Below, one piece after another: positions 49,990 to 59,728 of a stretch of 61,219 nt of DNA; position 1 is the stretch's first letter, and the number at the start of each line of letters is the position of its first letter. Source of the stretch: Rhizobium leguminosarum bv. viciae USDA 2370 (GTDB lineage: Bacteria; Pseudomonadota; Alphaproteobacteria; Rhizobiales; Rhizobiaceae); contig NZ_MRDL01000035.1 in the NCBI RefSeq assembly GCF_002008365.1, positions 1-61,219 of the forward strand, written 5' to 3'. A program made the translations under genes and the position numbers. A model generated the notes under the pieces. The model had not been told where the DNA came from and searched no databases. It worked only from the letters and a program-made list of their open reading frames with translations.

Positions 49990-51443
49990 CCGCCGCAGCA
50001 CTTTTCCAGTCGGCTCTCGCAAGCCTGCCCGAGATCGTGGTGATCACTGGAGCCTGCATCCTGCTGATCCTGGGACAGCTTGTGCGCAGGGGGCAGGAAT
50101 ATTTCCTGGTCTGGGCTTCCGTCGCGATCGTGCTGATTGCCGCCTTGGCGACACTCATTCTTTCGAGCGAGGTGCGGCCGGCCTATACGGGCATGTTCGT
50201 CGCCGACCGCTTCGCGGTCTTCTTCAAGTTCGTGTTCTACCTGGCCACCATCCTGACATTCCTCCTTTCGCGAAAATATGCGGATATCGAGGGGATCGGG
50301 AGCAGCGAATACTATGTCCTGCTGCTCTTTGCGCTTTCGGGAATGATGATCATGGCCTCGGCGACCGATCTCCTCTCGATCTATGTGGGCCTCGAACTGA
50401 TGGTGCTCTGCACCTATGTGCTGACCGGATTCCTGCGGCGAGAGCGGCGGTCAAACGAAGCGGCGCTGAAATACGTGATCCTTGGCGCGGTCTCGACCGG
50501 GATTTTCCTTTACGGCGTTTCGCTGGTCTACGGGCTCACCGGTACGACGCAGCTGGACGGGATGGCTGCGGCGGTCACCGGCGATCCGCTCGATCCCGGA
50601 TTGCTGCTGGCGGTGGTCTTCATCGTCGCGGGGCTGGTCTTCAAGGTCGGCGCGGTGCCGTTCCATATGTGGTTGCCGGACGTCTATGAAGGCGCGCCGA
50701 CGACGATCACCGCCTTCATGTCAGTCGGCCCCAAGGCGGCGGGGTTCGCAGTGATCCTGCGGGTGTTCCTCAACCCGCTGGTAGCAGCCTCGGACGTTTG
50801 GATCATCGTCGCGGTCATTGCCGTGGGCACGATGGCGCTCGGCAGTTTCGTGGCGCTGGTGCAGGATAATTTCAAGCGGCTCCTCGCTTATTCCAGCATC
50901 GCCCATGCCGGGTTCGCCCTTTTCGGCGTGGTGGCCGGCGGTGCCGACGGGATCGCCAGCGTGATGCTCTACCTGCTGATATACTCTTTGATGAATCTCG
51001 GCATTTTCGCCACTGTCATCATGATGCGGAACGGCAATTTCTCGGGCGAGGTTATCGAAGACTACTCGGGTTTCGCCAAGTCCCGTCCCGGGCTCGCGCT
51101 TCTGATGCTGCTCTATCTGTTCTCGCTCGCCGGCATTCCGCCAACGGCCGGGTTCTTCGCCAAGTTCTACGTGCTGGTCGCGCTCGTCGAGCGAGGGTTC
51201 GTCATGCTGGCGGTGATCGCAGTGCTGCTGAGTGCTGTTGCCGCCTACTTTTATATCCGCATCGTCATGGTGATCTACATGCGCGAGCCGGAAAGGACGT
51301 TCGACCCGGCGCTGACGCCCTTGGTGCGCGCGACGCTCGCCTTCACTGCTGCGGGCACCATCGGCATCGGCCTGTTTCCCGCCTGGTTTTTAAGACTTGC
51401 CCAGCATTCCGTGTTGGCGGCTGACCGATTGAATTTGCAATGA
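49986..51443 (+). CDS. nuoN: NADH-quinone oxidoreductase subunit N
   Basis: A 485-residue antiporter-like subunit next to the JKAH part of the membrane arm. IYVGLELMVLCTYVLTGFLR holds the glutamate, and VFKVGAVPFHMWLPDVYEGA holds the TM7 lysine. The ATGA overlap with nuoM shows coupling. A 134-bp gap separates it from nuoA, the only sizeable break inside the operon. Confidence 0.95.
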   Translation: MTAAALFQSALASLPEIVVITGACILLILGQLVRRGQEYFLVWASVAIVLIAALATLILSSEVRPAYTGMFVADRFAVFFKFVFYLATILTFLLSRKYADIEGIGSSEYYVLLLFALSGMMIMASATDLLSIYVGLELMVLCTYVLTGFLRRERRSNEAALKYVILGAVSTGIFLYGVSLVYGLTGTTQLDGMAAAVTGDPLDPGLLLAVVFIVAGLVFKVGAVPFHMWLPDVYEGAPTTITAFMSVGPKAAGFAVILRVFLNPLVAASDVWIIVAVIAVGTMALGSFVALVQDNFKRLLAYSSIAHAGFALFGVVAGGADGIASVMLYLLIYSLMNLGIFATVIMMRNGNFSGEVIEDYSGFAKSRPGLALLMLLYLFSLAGIPPTAGFFAKFYVLVALVERGFVMLAVIAVLLSAVAAYFYIRIVMVIYMREPERTFDPALTPLVRATLAFTAAGTIGIGLFPAWFLRLAQHSVLAADRLNLQ

Positions 51444-51577
51444 TCTGTCCGACGGAATAAACTCAAAGCTCAAGAAAGGATTGCCCAAGTTGCTTCCCGG
51501 GGCGACTGCATTACGGTCCTGAACAGGACGGTCGCGGCCTGAGGAAAGCACTCAGTGGGTAACCGGTGCAGTGCGAT

Positions 51578-51943
51578 ATGGCTGCGATGGAATTCTTGCC
51601 GGTTCTTTTTATGATCGTCGGAGTCGTTCTGGTGACGGGCGCGACGCTTTTTGTCTCTTCGCTGCTGCGTCCGTCCAATCCCTATCCCGAAAAGAACATG
51701 CCCTATGAGTGCGGCATGGACGCCGCGGGTGAGGCCGCCGCGGGGCGCTTCAGAGTGCCGTTCTTTATCCTTGCGATCCTGCTGGTCGTCTTCGATGTCG
51801 AGACGATGTTCCTCTTTCCCTGGGCCGCCGTCCTGAAAGACATCGGGCTGGTCGGCTTTGTCGAGATGTTCGTCTTCATAGTGCTGCTTCTTGTGGGCTT
51901 CGCCTATGCCTGGCTGAAGGGAGCACTCGAATGGGAGGCGTAA
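51578..51943 (+). CDS. nuoA: NADH-quinone oxidoreductase subunit A
   Basis: A small three-TM subunit of about 121 residues with the conserved loop [20 protein letters not shown] and [16 protein letters not shown]. The start is uncertain: the ATG at 51578 is preferred, but a GTG at 51566 and an ATG at 51587 are possible, and none has a strong ribosome site. It overlaps nuoB by 13 bp. In canonical operons nuoA is first; here it follows nuoN. Confidence 0.93.
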   Translation: MAAMEFLPVLFMIVGVVLVTGATLFVSSLLRPSNPYPEKNMPYECGMDAAGEAAAGRFRVPFFILAILLVVFDVETMFLFPWAAVLKDIGLVGFVEMFVFIVLLLVGFAYAWLKGALEWEA

Positions 51944-52434
51944 ACAACGCGATCCGCGACAGCGTGCTGTTCACCACGGCCGAGAGCGTTATCAACTGGA
52001 GCCGGAGCTCGGCGCTGTGGCCCGAGACCTTCGGAATTGCCTGCTGCGCCATCGAGATGATCTCGGCGGGGTGCGCCCGCTATGATCTCGACCGGTTCGG
52101 CGTGGTGTTCCGGCCTTCGCCGCGCCAGTCCGATGTGATGATCATCGCCGGCACAGTAACGCGGAAGTTCGCGCCCGTGGTACGCCGCCTCTATGACCAG
52201 ATGCCGGAGCCCCGCTGGGTCATCGCCATGGGCACCTGCGCCATCTCGGGCGGGGTCTACAACACCTACGCGGTGGTGCAGGGAGCGGAAACCTTCGTGC
52301 CGGTGGACGTGCATGTGCCCGGCTGCCCGCCGCGGCCCGAGGCGCTGATGCATGGATTCCTGCTACTTCAGGAGAAGATCAAAAAATCCCGAGCACTGGC
52401 CGGGACTCCTCTGGATCGGGTTGCAGCGTCATGA
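51931..52434 (+). CDS. nuoB: NADH-quinone oxidoreductase subunit B
   Basis: A 167-residue subunit holding iron-sulfur cluster N2 next to quinone. Cluster ligands are visible as the adjacent cysteines in [10 protein letters not shown], then GTCAISGG and [11 protein letters not shown]. The ATG overlaps the end of nuoA, and its end overlaps nuoC (ATGA). Confidence 0.96.
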   Translation: MGGVNNAIRDSVLFTTAESVINWSRSSALWPETFGIACCAIEMISAGCARYDLDRFGVVFRPSPRQSDVMIIAGTVTRKFAPVVRRLYDQMPEPRWVIAMGTCAISGGVYNTYAVVQGAETFVPVDVHVPGCPPRPEALMHGFLLLQEKIKKSRALAGTPLDRVAAS

Positions 52435-52967
52435 GTGTGGAGACGCCCCTCATCCGCGCTACGATCACGGAGCGTTTCGGCGAGGCAATCGACGATATTG
52501 GCTTCGCGCATGGTGTACATGCCTTCGCCGCTCCGCCTGACATGATCGTCGAGCTTTGCCGGTTTCTGAAGGAAGACCCGGCGTTGCGGTTCAACTTCCT
52601 GTCGGACATCTGCGGGGTCGATCATTATCCTGAGATGCCACGCTACGAGACGGTGTACCACCTCTATTCGCTACCGAACAAATTGCGCGTTCGCATCAAA
52701 TGCCGCCTCGCCGATCCGCCGCGGGTCCCGTCGGTGACGGGGATCTGGCGAACCGCCAATTGGCATGAGCGCGAAGCCTGGGATATGTACGGGATCAGGT
52801 TCGAGGGCCACCCCGATTTGCGCCGGATCTACATGTGGGAAGGGTTCGAGGGCTTCCCACAGCGCAAGGATTTTCCGCTCCGTGGCTACAAGGACAAGCT
52901 GAACCCGTTTGGCGCCGAAGGCACGCCACCGACGCAGCCCGACCTCGCCACCAAGAACATTCCATAA
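52431..52967 (+). CDS. nuoC: NADH-quinone oxidoreductase subunit C
   Basis: A 178-residue hydrophilic subunit. [20 protein letters not shown] is the family signature, followed by [10 protein letters not shown]. It is separate from nuoD, unlike the fused nuoCD of enterobacteria. Confidence 0.95.
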   Translation: MSVETPLIRATITERFGEAIDDIGFAHGVHAFAAPPDMIVELCRFLKEDPALRFNFLSDICGVDHYPEMPRYETVYHLYSLPNKLRVRIKCRLADPPRVPSVTGIWRTANWHEREAWDMYGIRFEGHPDLRRIYMWEGFEGFPQRKDFPLRGYKDKLNPFGAEGTPPTQPDLATKNIP

Positions 52968-52996
52968 GGGAGGCCGCTCCACGCCGGGAACTTAAA

Positions 52997-54211
52997 ATGA
53001 CCGAAGTCACCGAACTGATCAGGCCGCAAGGCGAAGCGTTCGACACCAAGGAGGTGCTTCTCAATCTCGGCCCACAGCACCCCAGTACGCATGGGGTTCT
53101 TCGGCTCGTCCTCGAACTCGACGGCGAGTACGTCAAGCGCGTGGACCCGCATATCGGCTACCTCCATCGCGGCACCGAAAAGCTGGCGGAGAGCTTCACC
53201 TATACCCAGATTTTTCCGCTCACCGACCGGCTCGACTATCTCTGTCCGCCGTCGAACAACCTGGCCTTCGCGCTGGCGGTGGAGAAACTCCTCGGCATAG
53301 AAGCACCGATCCGCGCACAATATATCCGCGTGATGATGGCCGAGCTGGCGCGGATCTCCGGCCATGTCTTGATCACCGGCGCGCTGCCGATGGACCTCGG
53401 CGCCATGACCGCCTTGCTTTACGCCATGCGGGAGCGCGAAATGATCATGGACCTCCTGGAAATGATCAGCGGTGCACGCATGCACACGTCCTTCTGCAGG
53501 GTTGGCGGAGTGCGCGAGGACCTGCCTGACGGTTTCCTTCCCAAGATCAGGGAGTTCTGCGACATCTTCCCGAACCGGATCCGCGACTATGAGCGGTTGC
53601 TCGAAAACAACCGGGTGTTCCTGAAGCGCACGCAGGGGATCGGCGTGATCTCCGCCGAGGACGCCATCGATCTTGGCCTGAGCGGTCCGAACCTGCGCGC
53701 TTCGGGCGTCGACTGGGACATCCGTCGCGACGAGCCCTATGAGATCTATGACCGGCTCGACTTCAACGTCATCACGCGCGACGAGGGCGACTGCTATGCG
53801 CGCTGGCAATGTCGGGTCGAGGAAATGCGCGAGAGCGTCCGGATCATCGAGCAATGCCTCGACCAGATGCCCGAGGGGCCGTTTCAGATCGACATGCCAA
53901 CAATCGCCTTCCCAGTGGACAAGGACAAGGTGCATTGCTCGATGGAAGCACTGATCCAGCATTTCGACCTGTCGGCCTATGGCTTCAAGGTGCCGAAGGG
54001 CGAGGTCTATTCGGCGATCGAGGCGCCAAAGGGCGAGCTTGGGTTCTATATCATCAGCGACGGGTCGCCAAAACCATTCCGCATGAAGGTGCGGGCACCC
54101 TCGTTCGTCAACCTTCAGGGACTGTTCGGGGTGACCAACGCCCGCTATCTGGCGGACATGATCGCCGTGCTCGGCAGTCTCGACCCAGTGATGGCGGAGG
54201 TGGACAAGTAG
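52997..54211 (+). CDS. nuoD: NADH-quinone oxidoreductase subunit D
   Basis: A 404-residue 49-kDa-type subunit forming the quinone site with NuoB. LGPQHPSTHGVLRLVLELDG, HIGYLHRGTEKLAE and the C-terminal end MAEVDK are characteristic. The ATG at 52997 follows GGGAACTTAAA. The open frame upstream runs into nuoC and is not used. Confidence 0.96.
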   Translation: MTEVTELIRPQGEAFDTKEVLLNLGPQHPSTHGVLRLVLELDGEYVKRVDPHIGYLHRGTEKLAESFTYTQIFPLTDRLDYLCPPSNNLAFALAVEKLLGIEAPIRAQYIRVMMAELARISGHVLITGALPMDLGAMTALLYAMREREMIMDLLEMISGARMHTSFCRVGGVREDLPDGFLPKIREFCDIFPNRIRDYERLLENNRVFLKRTQGIGVISAEDAIDLGLSGPNLRASGVDWDIRRDEPYEIYDRLDFNVITRDEGDCYARWQCRVEEMRESVRIIEQCLDQMPEGPFQIDMPTIAFPVDKDKVHCSMEALIQHFDLSAYGFKVPKGEVYSAIEAPKGELGFYIISDGSPKPFRMKVRAPSFVNLQGLFGVTNARYLADMIAVLGSLDPVMAEVDK

Positions 54212-54227
54212 CAGGGATTTGAATGCA

Positions 54228-54737
54228 ATGACCATGCGCGAAAGGATAAAAGAGGCAGCGGCGCGGTATCCCGACCAGCGCTCTGCGATCATGCCCGCGC
54301 TTCTGATCGCGCAGAGGGAGCATGGCCATCTGCCTGGTCAGGTGCTGGAAGAAGTCGCCGACATTCTCGGAGTCGAACGGATCTGGGTCTACGAGCTGGC
54401 GACCTTTTATACGCTCTTCCATACCGAGCCGGTGGGCATGTTCCACCTGCAACTCTGTGACAATGTTTCCTGCATGCTGTGCGGAGCCGAGGACCTGCTG
54501 AAGCATCTGGAAACGGCGCTGGCGATCAGGAAGGGCGACACCACGCCGGACGGGCTGTTCACGCTTTCCTCCGTCGAGTGCCTCGGTGCCTGCGAGATGG
54601 CTCCGGTGATGCAGGTCGGCGACGATTACCATGGTGCCCTTGATGTCGCGCGGATAGATGCACTTTTGGACAACCTGCGGGCTACCACGGAACGGGTCGC
54701 GAGCATCGAGCCCTCTGCGCGACCGCAGGGAGAGTAG
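54228..54737 (+). CDS. nuoE: NADH-quinone oxidoreductase subunit E
   Basis: A 169-residue thioredoxin-like subunit with a 2Fe-2S cluster (N1a). Ligand cysteines are in QLCDNVSCMLCG and SSVECLGACEMAP. I chose the ATG at 54228, with AGGGA about ten bases upstream, rather than the TTG at 54219. Confidence 0.95.
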   Translation: MTMRERIKEAAARYPDQRSAIMPALLIAQREHGHLPGQVLEEVADILGVERIWVYELATFYTLFHTEPVGMFHLQLCDNVSCMLCGAEDLLKHLETALAIRKGDTTPDGLFTLSSVECLGACEMAPVMQVGDDYHGALDVARIDALLDNLRATTERVASIEPSARPQGE

Positions 54738-54741
54738 CGCC

Positions 54742-56007
54742 ATGTTCGAGCCGGTTCTCCTCAAGAATGTCGCCGTGCCGGACAGTCACCTGCTGTCGAC
54801 CTACGAGGCTGACGGCGGCTACCAGGCACTGGCGAAGGCGCTGCGCGAATACACGCCTGACGAGGTCGTTAACCTCGTCAAACAGTCCAACCTGCGCGGT
54901 CGCGGCGGTGCCGGATTCCCGACGGGCATGAAATGGAGTTTCGTGCCGAAGCAGGTCGACAAGCCGAAATATCTTTGCTGCAACGCCGATGAGGGCGAGC
55001 CAGGCACCTTCAAGGACCGGATCATCATGGAGCGCGATCCGCATCAACTCATCGAGGGGCTGGCGGTAAGCGCCTATGCGATTGGGGCCAAAACTGCCTA
55101 TGTCTACATCCGCGGAGAATATATGACGGCGATCCGCCGCCTGGAGCAGGCGATCGCCGAGGCACACGAAAAGGGTTATCTGGGAACGGGCATTCTGGGC
55201 TCGAATTTCGATTTCGCCGTCCACATCCACTGCGGCGCAGGCGCCTATATCTGCGGCGAGGAGACTGCGATGCTCGAGTCGCTCGAGGGCAAGCGGGCGC
55301 AGCCGCGATTGAAGCCGCCGTTTCCGGCCGTGGCCGGGCTCTATGCCAGCCCGACTGTGATCAACAATGTCGAGACGCTGGCCTGCGTGCCGCATATCGT
55401 GGCGCGGGGCGCGGACTGGTTCCGCGGCATCGGCCCGGACAAGAGCCCGGGCCCGAAGCTCTACTGCCTCAGTGGGCAGGTGCGCAAACCCGGCCTCTAC
55501 GAGTTGCCGATGGGCATACCGCTGCGCGAGCTGGTCGAGGAACATGCCGGCGGGGCGTTGCCGGGACGCAAGATCAAGGCGGTGATCCCGGGCGGGGTCT
55601 CAGCGCCGGTCATCCCTGAGCAAGGGCTGGACGTGAGGATGGATTTTGACTCGCTGGCTGCCGCCGGCTCGATGCTCGGTTCGGCTGGCGTTATCGTGAT
55701 CGACGATAGCACCTGCATGGTCAAGGTCGCCACCAGGATCATCGAGTTCTTCCACCATGAGTCCTGCGGCAAGTGCACGCCCTGCCGGGAAGGATTGAAC
55801 TGGGTCGTGAAGGTCCTGCGCCGGGTTGAAGGCGGGGATGGCGCACCCGGCGATCTGGAGCAGCTGGAGATGCTCTGCAAGGGCATTTTCGGCAATACGT
55901 TTTGTGCCTTGGGTGACGGTGCAGCGATGGGATTGCGTGCAGCACTCGCGCATTTCCGAGATGAATTCGTCGCCCATGTCGAGGAGCGGAGGTGCCCGTT
56001 TCACTGA
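54742..56007 (+). CDS. nuoF: NADH-quinone oxidoreductase subunit F
   Basis: A 421-residue NADH- and FMN-binding subunit with cluster N3. The glycine-rich NADH loop GRGGAGFPTGMKW, FMN-site motifs (NADEGEPGTFKDR, GAGAYICGEETA) and the 4Fe-4S motif SCGKCTPCREG are present. The presence of nuoEF means this complex can use NADH, unlike some short complex I forms. It lies 4 bp after nuoE. Confidence 0.97.
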   Translation: MFEPVLLKNVAVPDSHLLSTYEADGGYQALAKALREYTPDEVVNLVKQSNLRGRGGAGFPTGMKWSFVPKQVDKPKYLCCNADEGEPGTFKDRIIMERDPHQLIEGLAVSAYAIGAKTAYVYIRGEYMTAIRRLEQAIAEAHEKGYLGTGILGSNFDFAVHIHCGAGAYICGEETAMLESLEGKRAQPRLKPPFPAVAGLYASPTVINNVETLACVPHIVARGADWFRGIGPDKSPGPKLYCLSGQVRKPGLYELPMGIPLRELVEEHAGGALPGRKIKAVIPGGVSAPVIPEQGLDVRMDFDSLAAAGSMLGSAGVIVIDDSTCMVKVATRIIEFFHHESCGKCTPCREGLNWVVKVLRRVEGGDGAPGDLEQLEMLCKGIFGNTFCALGDGAAMGLRAALAHFRDEFVAHVEERRCPFH

Positions 56008-56040
56008 AGAAGTGTGCTGGATCAGGGTTGTGAGGAAACC

Positions 56041-58608
56041 ATGCTTAAAGTCACGATCGACGAACAAACGCTGGAAGTTGAGGCTGGCTCGACAGTGCTG
56101 CAGGCCGCCCAGCGTTTGGGCATCGACGTCCCGACCTTCTGCTATCTGAAGCGGCTGCCGCCGCTGGCTTCGTGCCGCATGTGCCTGGTGGAGATCGAGG
56201 GCGTGCGGCGGTTGCAGCCGTCCTGCGCCACTGCGGCCACCGATGGCATGGTCGTGCGGACGAACACGCCTCTGATCGAGGAAACGCGCTCTTCCATGCT
56301 CGACATGCTGCTCGCCAACCACCCCCTCGACTGCCCGATCTGCGACAAGGGCGGCGAATGCGAGCTTCAGGACATGGTAATGGCCTACGGGCCCCGCGAA
56401 AGCCAATTCCGCGATGACAAACGTGTGTTCCACTCCGAGGACATTCGTCTGAGCCCGGTCATCATCATGAACGTCAACCGCTGCATCCAGTGCCAGCGCT
56501 GCGTCCGGATGTGTGAGGAGGTCGTCGGTGCGGTGGCGCTAGGCACCATCGAAAAAGGCATGGATACCGCCGTCACCGGCTTCGAGGGCAGTCTGGCGAG
56601 TTGCGACCAGTGCGGCAATTGCGTCGAGGTCTGCCCGGTCGGCGCGCTGATGAGCTTCCCCTACCGCTACAAGGCGCGCCCCTGGGATCTCGTAGAGACC
56701 GACACGGTCTGCCCGCATTGTGGCACCGGTTGCCAGCTGACGGTGGGCACGCGCAAGGGCGAGTTCATGCGGGTGCGCTCGAAGTGGGACGAAGGTGTCA
56801 ACCACGAAACTCTCTGCGTGCGAGGACGCTTCGGCCTCGATTTCGTTGCAAGCCGGGACCGGATCAAGCAGCCAATGATCCGTCAGGATGGCGCCCTGGT
56901 TCCGGTTTCCTGGGACGAAGCGGGGGACTATCTGCGTCGGCGACTGTTGGCCGTCGAGACCAAGGATGCCGGCGGGCTGGCCTCGCCTCGCCTGCCCAAC
57001 GAGGTGCTTTATCAGTTCCAGAAGCTGATGCGAACGGTATTCCGGACCAACAACATTGATTGTTCGTCACGCTGGGCCGCGCCCTTCGATACGCTCGGCC
57101 CGCTATTGGGAACTTTCTACAGCCGCACGCCGCTGGACGACGTAATCGGCAACGACTGCGTGCTCGTCGTCGGAGGCAATATAACCGAGGAGAACCCAGT
57201 CACCGAATACCTGCTGCGGGACGGGGCGCGGCGGCGGCAGACCGGATTGCTCATGCTATCGGCGCGGCCATCGCGTCTGGACGCCGATGCCAGGGTGGTG
57301 GTTCGTGTGCCTCCGGGCGGAGAAGCGGCAAGCCTTGCGGCGGTGGTGGCCGGTCTTGTGGCGGCAGCTGGTCAGGCCTTGCCGGGCGGCGCTTTTGCGG
57401 ACATCGACAGGCCGGCGGCGGGCGCCGGCAGTGACGGGCCGGATCGCCTGGCCGCCGCGCTCATGGAAGGCCGCAGCGTCACCGTGCTTGTCAGCGTCGA
57501 CCTCCTGAGATCACCCGAAGCGCGCGCGACGCTGCAGCAGCTCAACAACCTGCTGCACGTTCTCCGCCTGCTCGGCAAAGGCCCGGCGATGCAGTTTCTC
57601 TTCGACCGTGCCAACCAGATGGGCGCCTGGGACATGGGGGTCCTGCCGGCGGCTCTGCCGGGGCTGCGGGCGGTCGCCGATGACACGGCGCGCGCAACTC
57701 TTGCGCGAAACTGGGGCGCCGAAATCCCGTCTGAACCGGGCGCGGATCTCGACGCCATGCTGGACCTCTGTGTCGGTGGGCGGATGGGCGCGCTCTACAT
57801 CGTCGGAACCGACCCCCTGGTCGCCTATCCCGACCGGAACTTTGTGACGCGGGCGCTTGGCGCCGCCGATCTCCTGATCGTGCAGGACGCGTTCCTCACG
57901 GATACGGCGGGCATGGCCGAGGTCGTCTTGCCCGCGGGGGGCTACGGCGAGGAATCTGGAACGTTCACCAACAACGAGGGTCGGATCCAGAATGTTCGCA
58001 AATTCCGTGAGCCCGTTTTCGAGGCGCGAGGCAATCTGGCGATTGTCGACTTCGTCGCGGCGCTACGCAACCAGGCGCTGCGGCCATCGACGCAAGCCGA
58101 AATTTTCGACGAGATTGCCCGGCTGGTTCCGGCCTATCAGGGGTTGACGCAGGACGGGCTTGGCGCCGACGGCGCTTTCACCAAGGCGGTGCCAACACTA
58201 TCGGCTGGCATGCTCCCTGCGCCGCCGCCCGTCCCGACAGCAGCCGACCGGCTCATGCTGATCACCGGCGACTGCCTGTTCCACAACGGATATCTTTCCG
58301 AACGGTCGGACATCCTGAACACGGTCGCCAACGATCCCTATGTCGCGATGAGCGCGCAGGACACCGCGGAGCTTGGCCTTTCGGATGGCGATCAGGTAAT
58401 CGTGCGTTCCGGCCAAGGCGAACTGACGGCGCAGCTCAAGGTCGACAGGCAGTTTCCCAAGGGCCTCGTCTTCGTTCCGGAAAACTATAGAGCCTTGCGT
58501 CTCAACAGCCTGCTGCGGCGGGGCGAATATCCATGCGCGGTGGAAGTTCAGAAGGCGCATGCCACTCTTGAGGTCGACCGCCCAGGCCGAATCTGGCGTG
58601 GGGTCTGA
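56041..58608 (+). CDS. nuoG: NADH-quinone oxidoreductase subunit G (with N7 cluster site)
   Basis: An 855-residue iron-sulfur subunit. The N-terminal 2Fe-2S ligands are C34, C45, C48 and C62. Two further cluster regions follow (CPICDKGGECELQD and CIQCQRCVRMC...CDQCGNCVEVCP). C224-x2-C227-x3-C231-x27-C259 forms the N7 site known from E. coli and Thermus. The C-terminal part is molybdopterin-oxidoreductase-like and ends with a dinucleotide-binding-type domain, but no catalytic Cys/Sec for formate is evident. The ATG at 56041 follows GAGGAAACC. Confidence 0.95.
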   Translation: MLKVTIDEQTLEVEAGSTVLQAAQRLGIDVPTFCYLKRLPPLASCRMCLVEIEGVRRLQPSCATAATDGMVVRTNTPLIEETRSSMLDMLLANHPLDCPICDKGGECELQDMVMAYGPRESQFRDDKRVFHSEDIRLSPVIIMNVNRCIQCQRCVRMCEEVVGAVALGTIEKGMDTAVTGFEGSLASCDQCGNCVEVCPVGALMSFPYRYKARPWDLVETDTVCPHCGTGCQLTVGTRKGEFMRVRSKWDEGVNHETLCVRGRFGLDFVASRDRIKQPMIRQDGALVPVSWDEAGDYLRRRLLAVETKDAGGLASPRLPNEVLYQFQKLMRTVFRTNNIDCSSRWAAPFDTLGPLLGTFYSRTPLDDVIGNDCVLVVGGNITEENPVTEYLLRDGARRRQTGLLMLSARPSRLDADARVVVRVPPGGEAASLAAVVAGLVAAAGQALPGGAFADIDRPAAGAGSDGPDRLAAALMEGRSVTVLVSVDLLRSPEARATLQQLNNLLHVLRLLGKGPAMQFLFDRANQMGAWDMGVLPAALPGLRAVADDTARATLARNWGAEIPSEPGADLDAMLDLCVGGRMGALYIVGTDPLVAYPDRNFVTRALGAADLLIVQDAFLTDTAGMAEVVLPAGGYGEESGTFTNNEGRIQNVRKFREPVFEARGNLAIVDFVAALRNQALRPSTQAEIFDEIARLVPAYQGLTQDGLGADGAFTKAVPTLSAGMLPAPPPVPTAADRLMLITGDCLFHNGYLSERSDILNTVANDPYVAMSAQDTAELGLSDGDQVIVRSGQGELTAQLKVDRQFPKGLVFVPENYRALRLNSLLRRGEYPCAVEVQKAHATLEVDRPGRIWRGV

Positions 58609-58664
58609 AGATCTGGGGTCGGGGCACCGCAAGGCTCTGCGGCAAGCTGCCCGCCCCGGCGTCT

Positions 58665-59105
58665 TCAGTGATACCTGGTCCCGCATATGTAATCCTGCAG
58701 ATCCTGCTCTGTACGCTGCGCTTCGTCGAGCCTGTGTTTAACCACGTCGCCGATGCTGACCACGCCGACAACGTCGCCTCCATCCGTGACCAGCACATGG
58801 CGTGTACGCCGCTGGGTCATGATCCCCATCGCGACGGGCAGCAAATCCTGTGTCGAACACGTCGCCACATTGCGGTTCATGATGTCCGCGACCCGCTTTG
58901 CCGCCGCCTCGGCCCCGTATTCCGCCACCGCATTGCAGCAGTCCCGCTCCGACAGCGTACCGAGGTATTTGCCGTTCGATCGCCTGACGACGACGAAGCC
59001 GATATTGTTGTCTCGAAACAGCCGCAGTACCTCCACCATCGTCTGATCGGGAGCAACTGCGATGACCCCGACACCCTTGTTTTTCATGATTTCACCGACA
59101 AACAT
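58665..59105 (-). CDS. CBS-pair domain protein
   Basis: A 146-residue protein made of two CBS motifs (GVGVIAVAPDQTMVEVLRLF and RNVATCSTQDLLPVAMGI), a likely adenine-nucleotide sensor. The ATG at 59105 follows AGAGAGG; the frame extends upstream without a ribosome site. It is third in a minus-strand unit nuoH-nuoI-CBS, 46 bp after nuoI, and converges on nuoG. Its place inside a nuo cluster suggests energy-charge control of the complex (inference). Confidence 0.88.
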   Translation of the reverse strand: MFVGEIMKNKGVGVIAVAPDQTMVEVLRLFRDNNIGFVVVRRSNGKYLGTLSERDCCNAVAEYGAEAAAKRVADIMNRNVATCSTQDLLPVAMGIMTQRRTRHVLVTDGGDVVGVVSIGDVVKHRLDEAQRTEQDLQDYICGTRYH

Positions 59106-59151
59106 CTGAGCCTCTCTTTCCGAGCGCTTCGGTTTGACAGCTGGCGCGCGT

Positions 59152-59718
59152 TCATGTTCGCCGGATATTCCGCCACCAGTTGTAGCCCTGCGTCTCTTTC
59201 GTCTCGACAAGTACGTCCTTCTTCGTATTCAGGCGCGCGGCAACCACGCCGCCGCCGGTCGCCGCCTTACCCGGCTTGGCGAGCAGATCATCGCGCCCGA
59301 TCACCAGGTCAGCTGAGGAAAAACTCGAGAATTCGTATTGTTGGCCAAGCGCGATCGCGTCCGCCGGGCAGGCGTCCTCGCACAGCCCGCAGAACAGGCA
59401 GCGGGCCGTGTCGATCTCGAATTTGGCCGGGTGCCGCTTGCCCTTCTCGTCCTCGTAGGGGACGACTTCGATACAGTCGCAGGGACAGATCCGCGCGCAG
59501 AGTTCGCAGGCCACGCACTTGATCTCGCCCTCTTCATCACGCGTCAGGAAGTGATGCCCGCGATAGCGGGAGTAGGGCAGCCATTTTTCCTTGTCCGGAT
59601 ACTGCATGGTCACGGATCTGGAGAACATGTAGCCGAAGGTCAGAGCCAAGGCGCTCGCCAGATCGGCAAAGAACGCCCAACCAATCCATGTTCCAACTCT
59701 GTCCTGCGCGCGCGACAT
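59152..59718 (-). CDS. nuoI: NADH-quinone oxidoreductase subunit I
   Basis: A 188-residue subunit with two 4Fe-4S clusters (N6a, N6b): CVACELCARICPCDC and CLFCGLCEDACPADA. It lies on the strand opposite to nuoA-G, 10 bp after nuoH, which is an inversion compared with usual nuo operons. The tail after the clusters is about 55 residues. Confidence 0.95.
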   Translation of the reverse strand: MSRAQDRVGTWIGWAFFADLASALALTFGYMFSRSVTMQYPDKEKWLPYSRYRGHHFLTRDEEGEIKCVACELCARICPCDCIEVVPYEDEKGKRHPAKFEIDTARCLFCGLCEDACPADAIALGQQYEFSSFSSADLVIGRDDLLAKPGKAATGGGVVAARLNTKKDVLVETKETQGYNWWRNIRRT

Positions 59719-59728
59719 CGCCGCCTCG

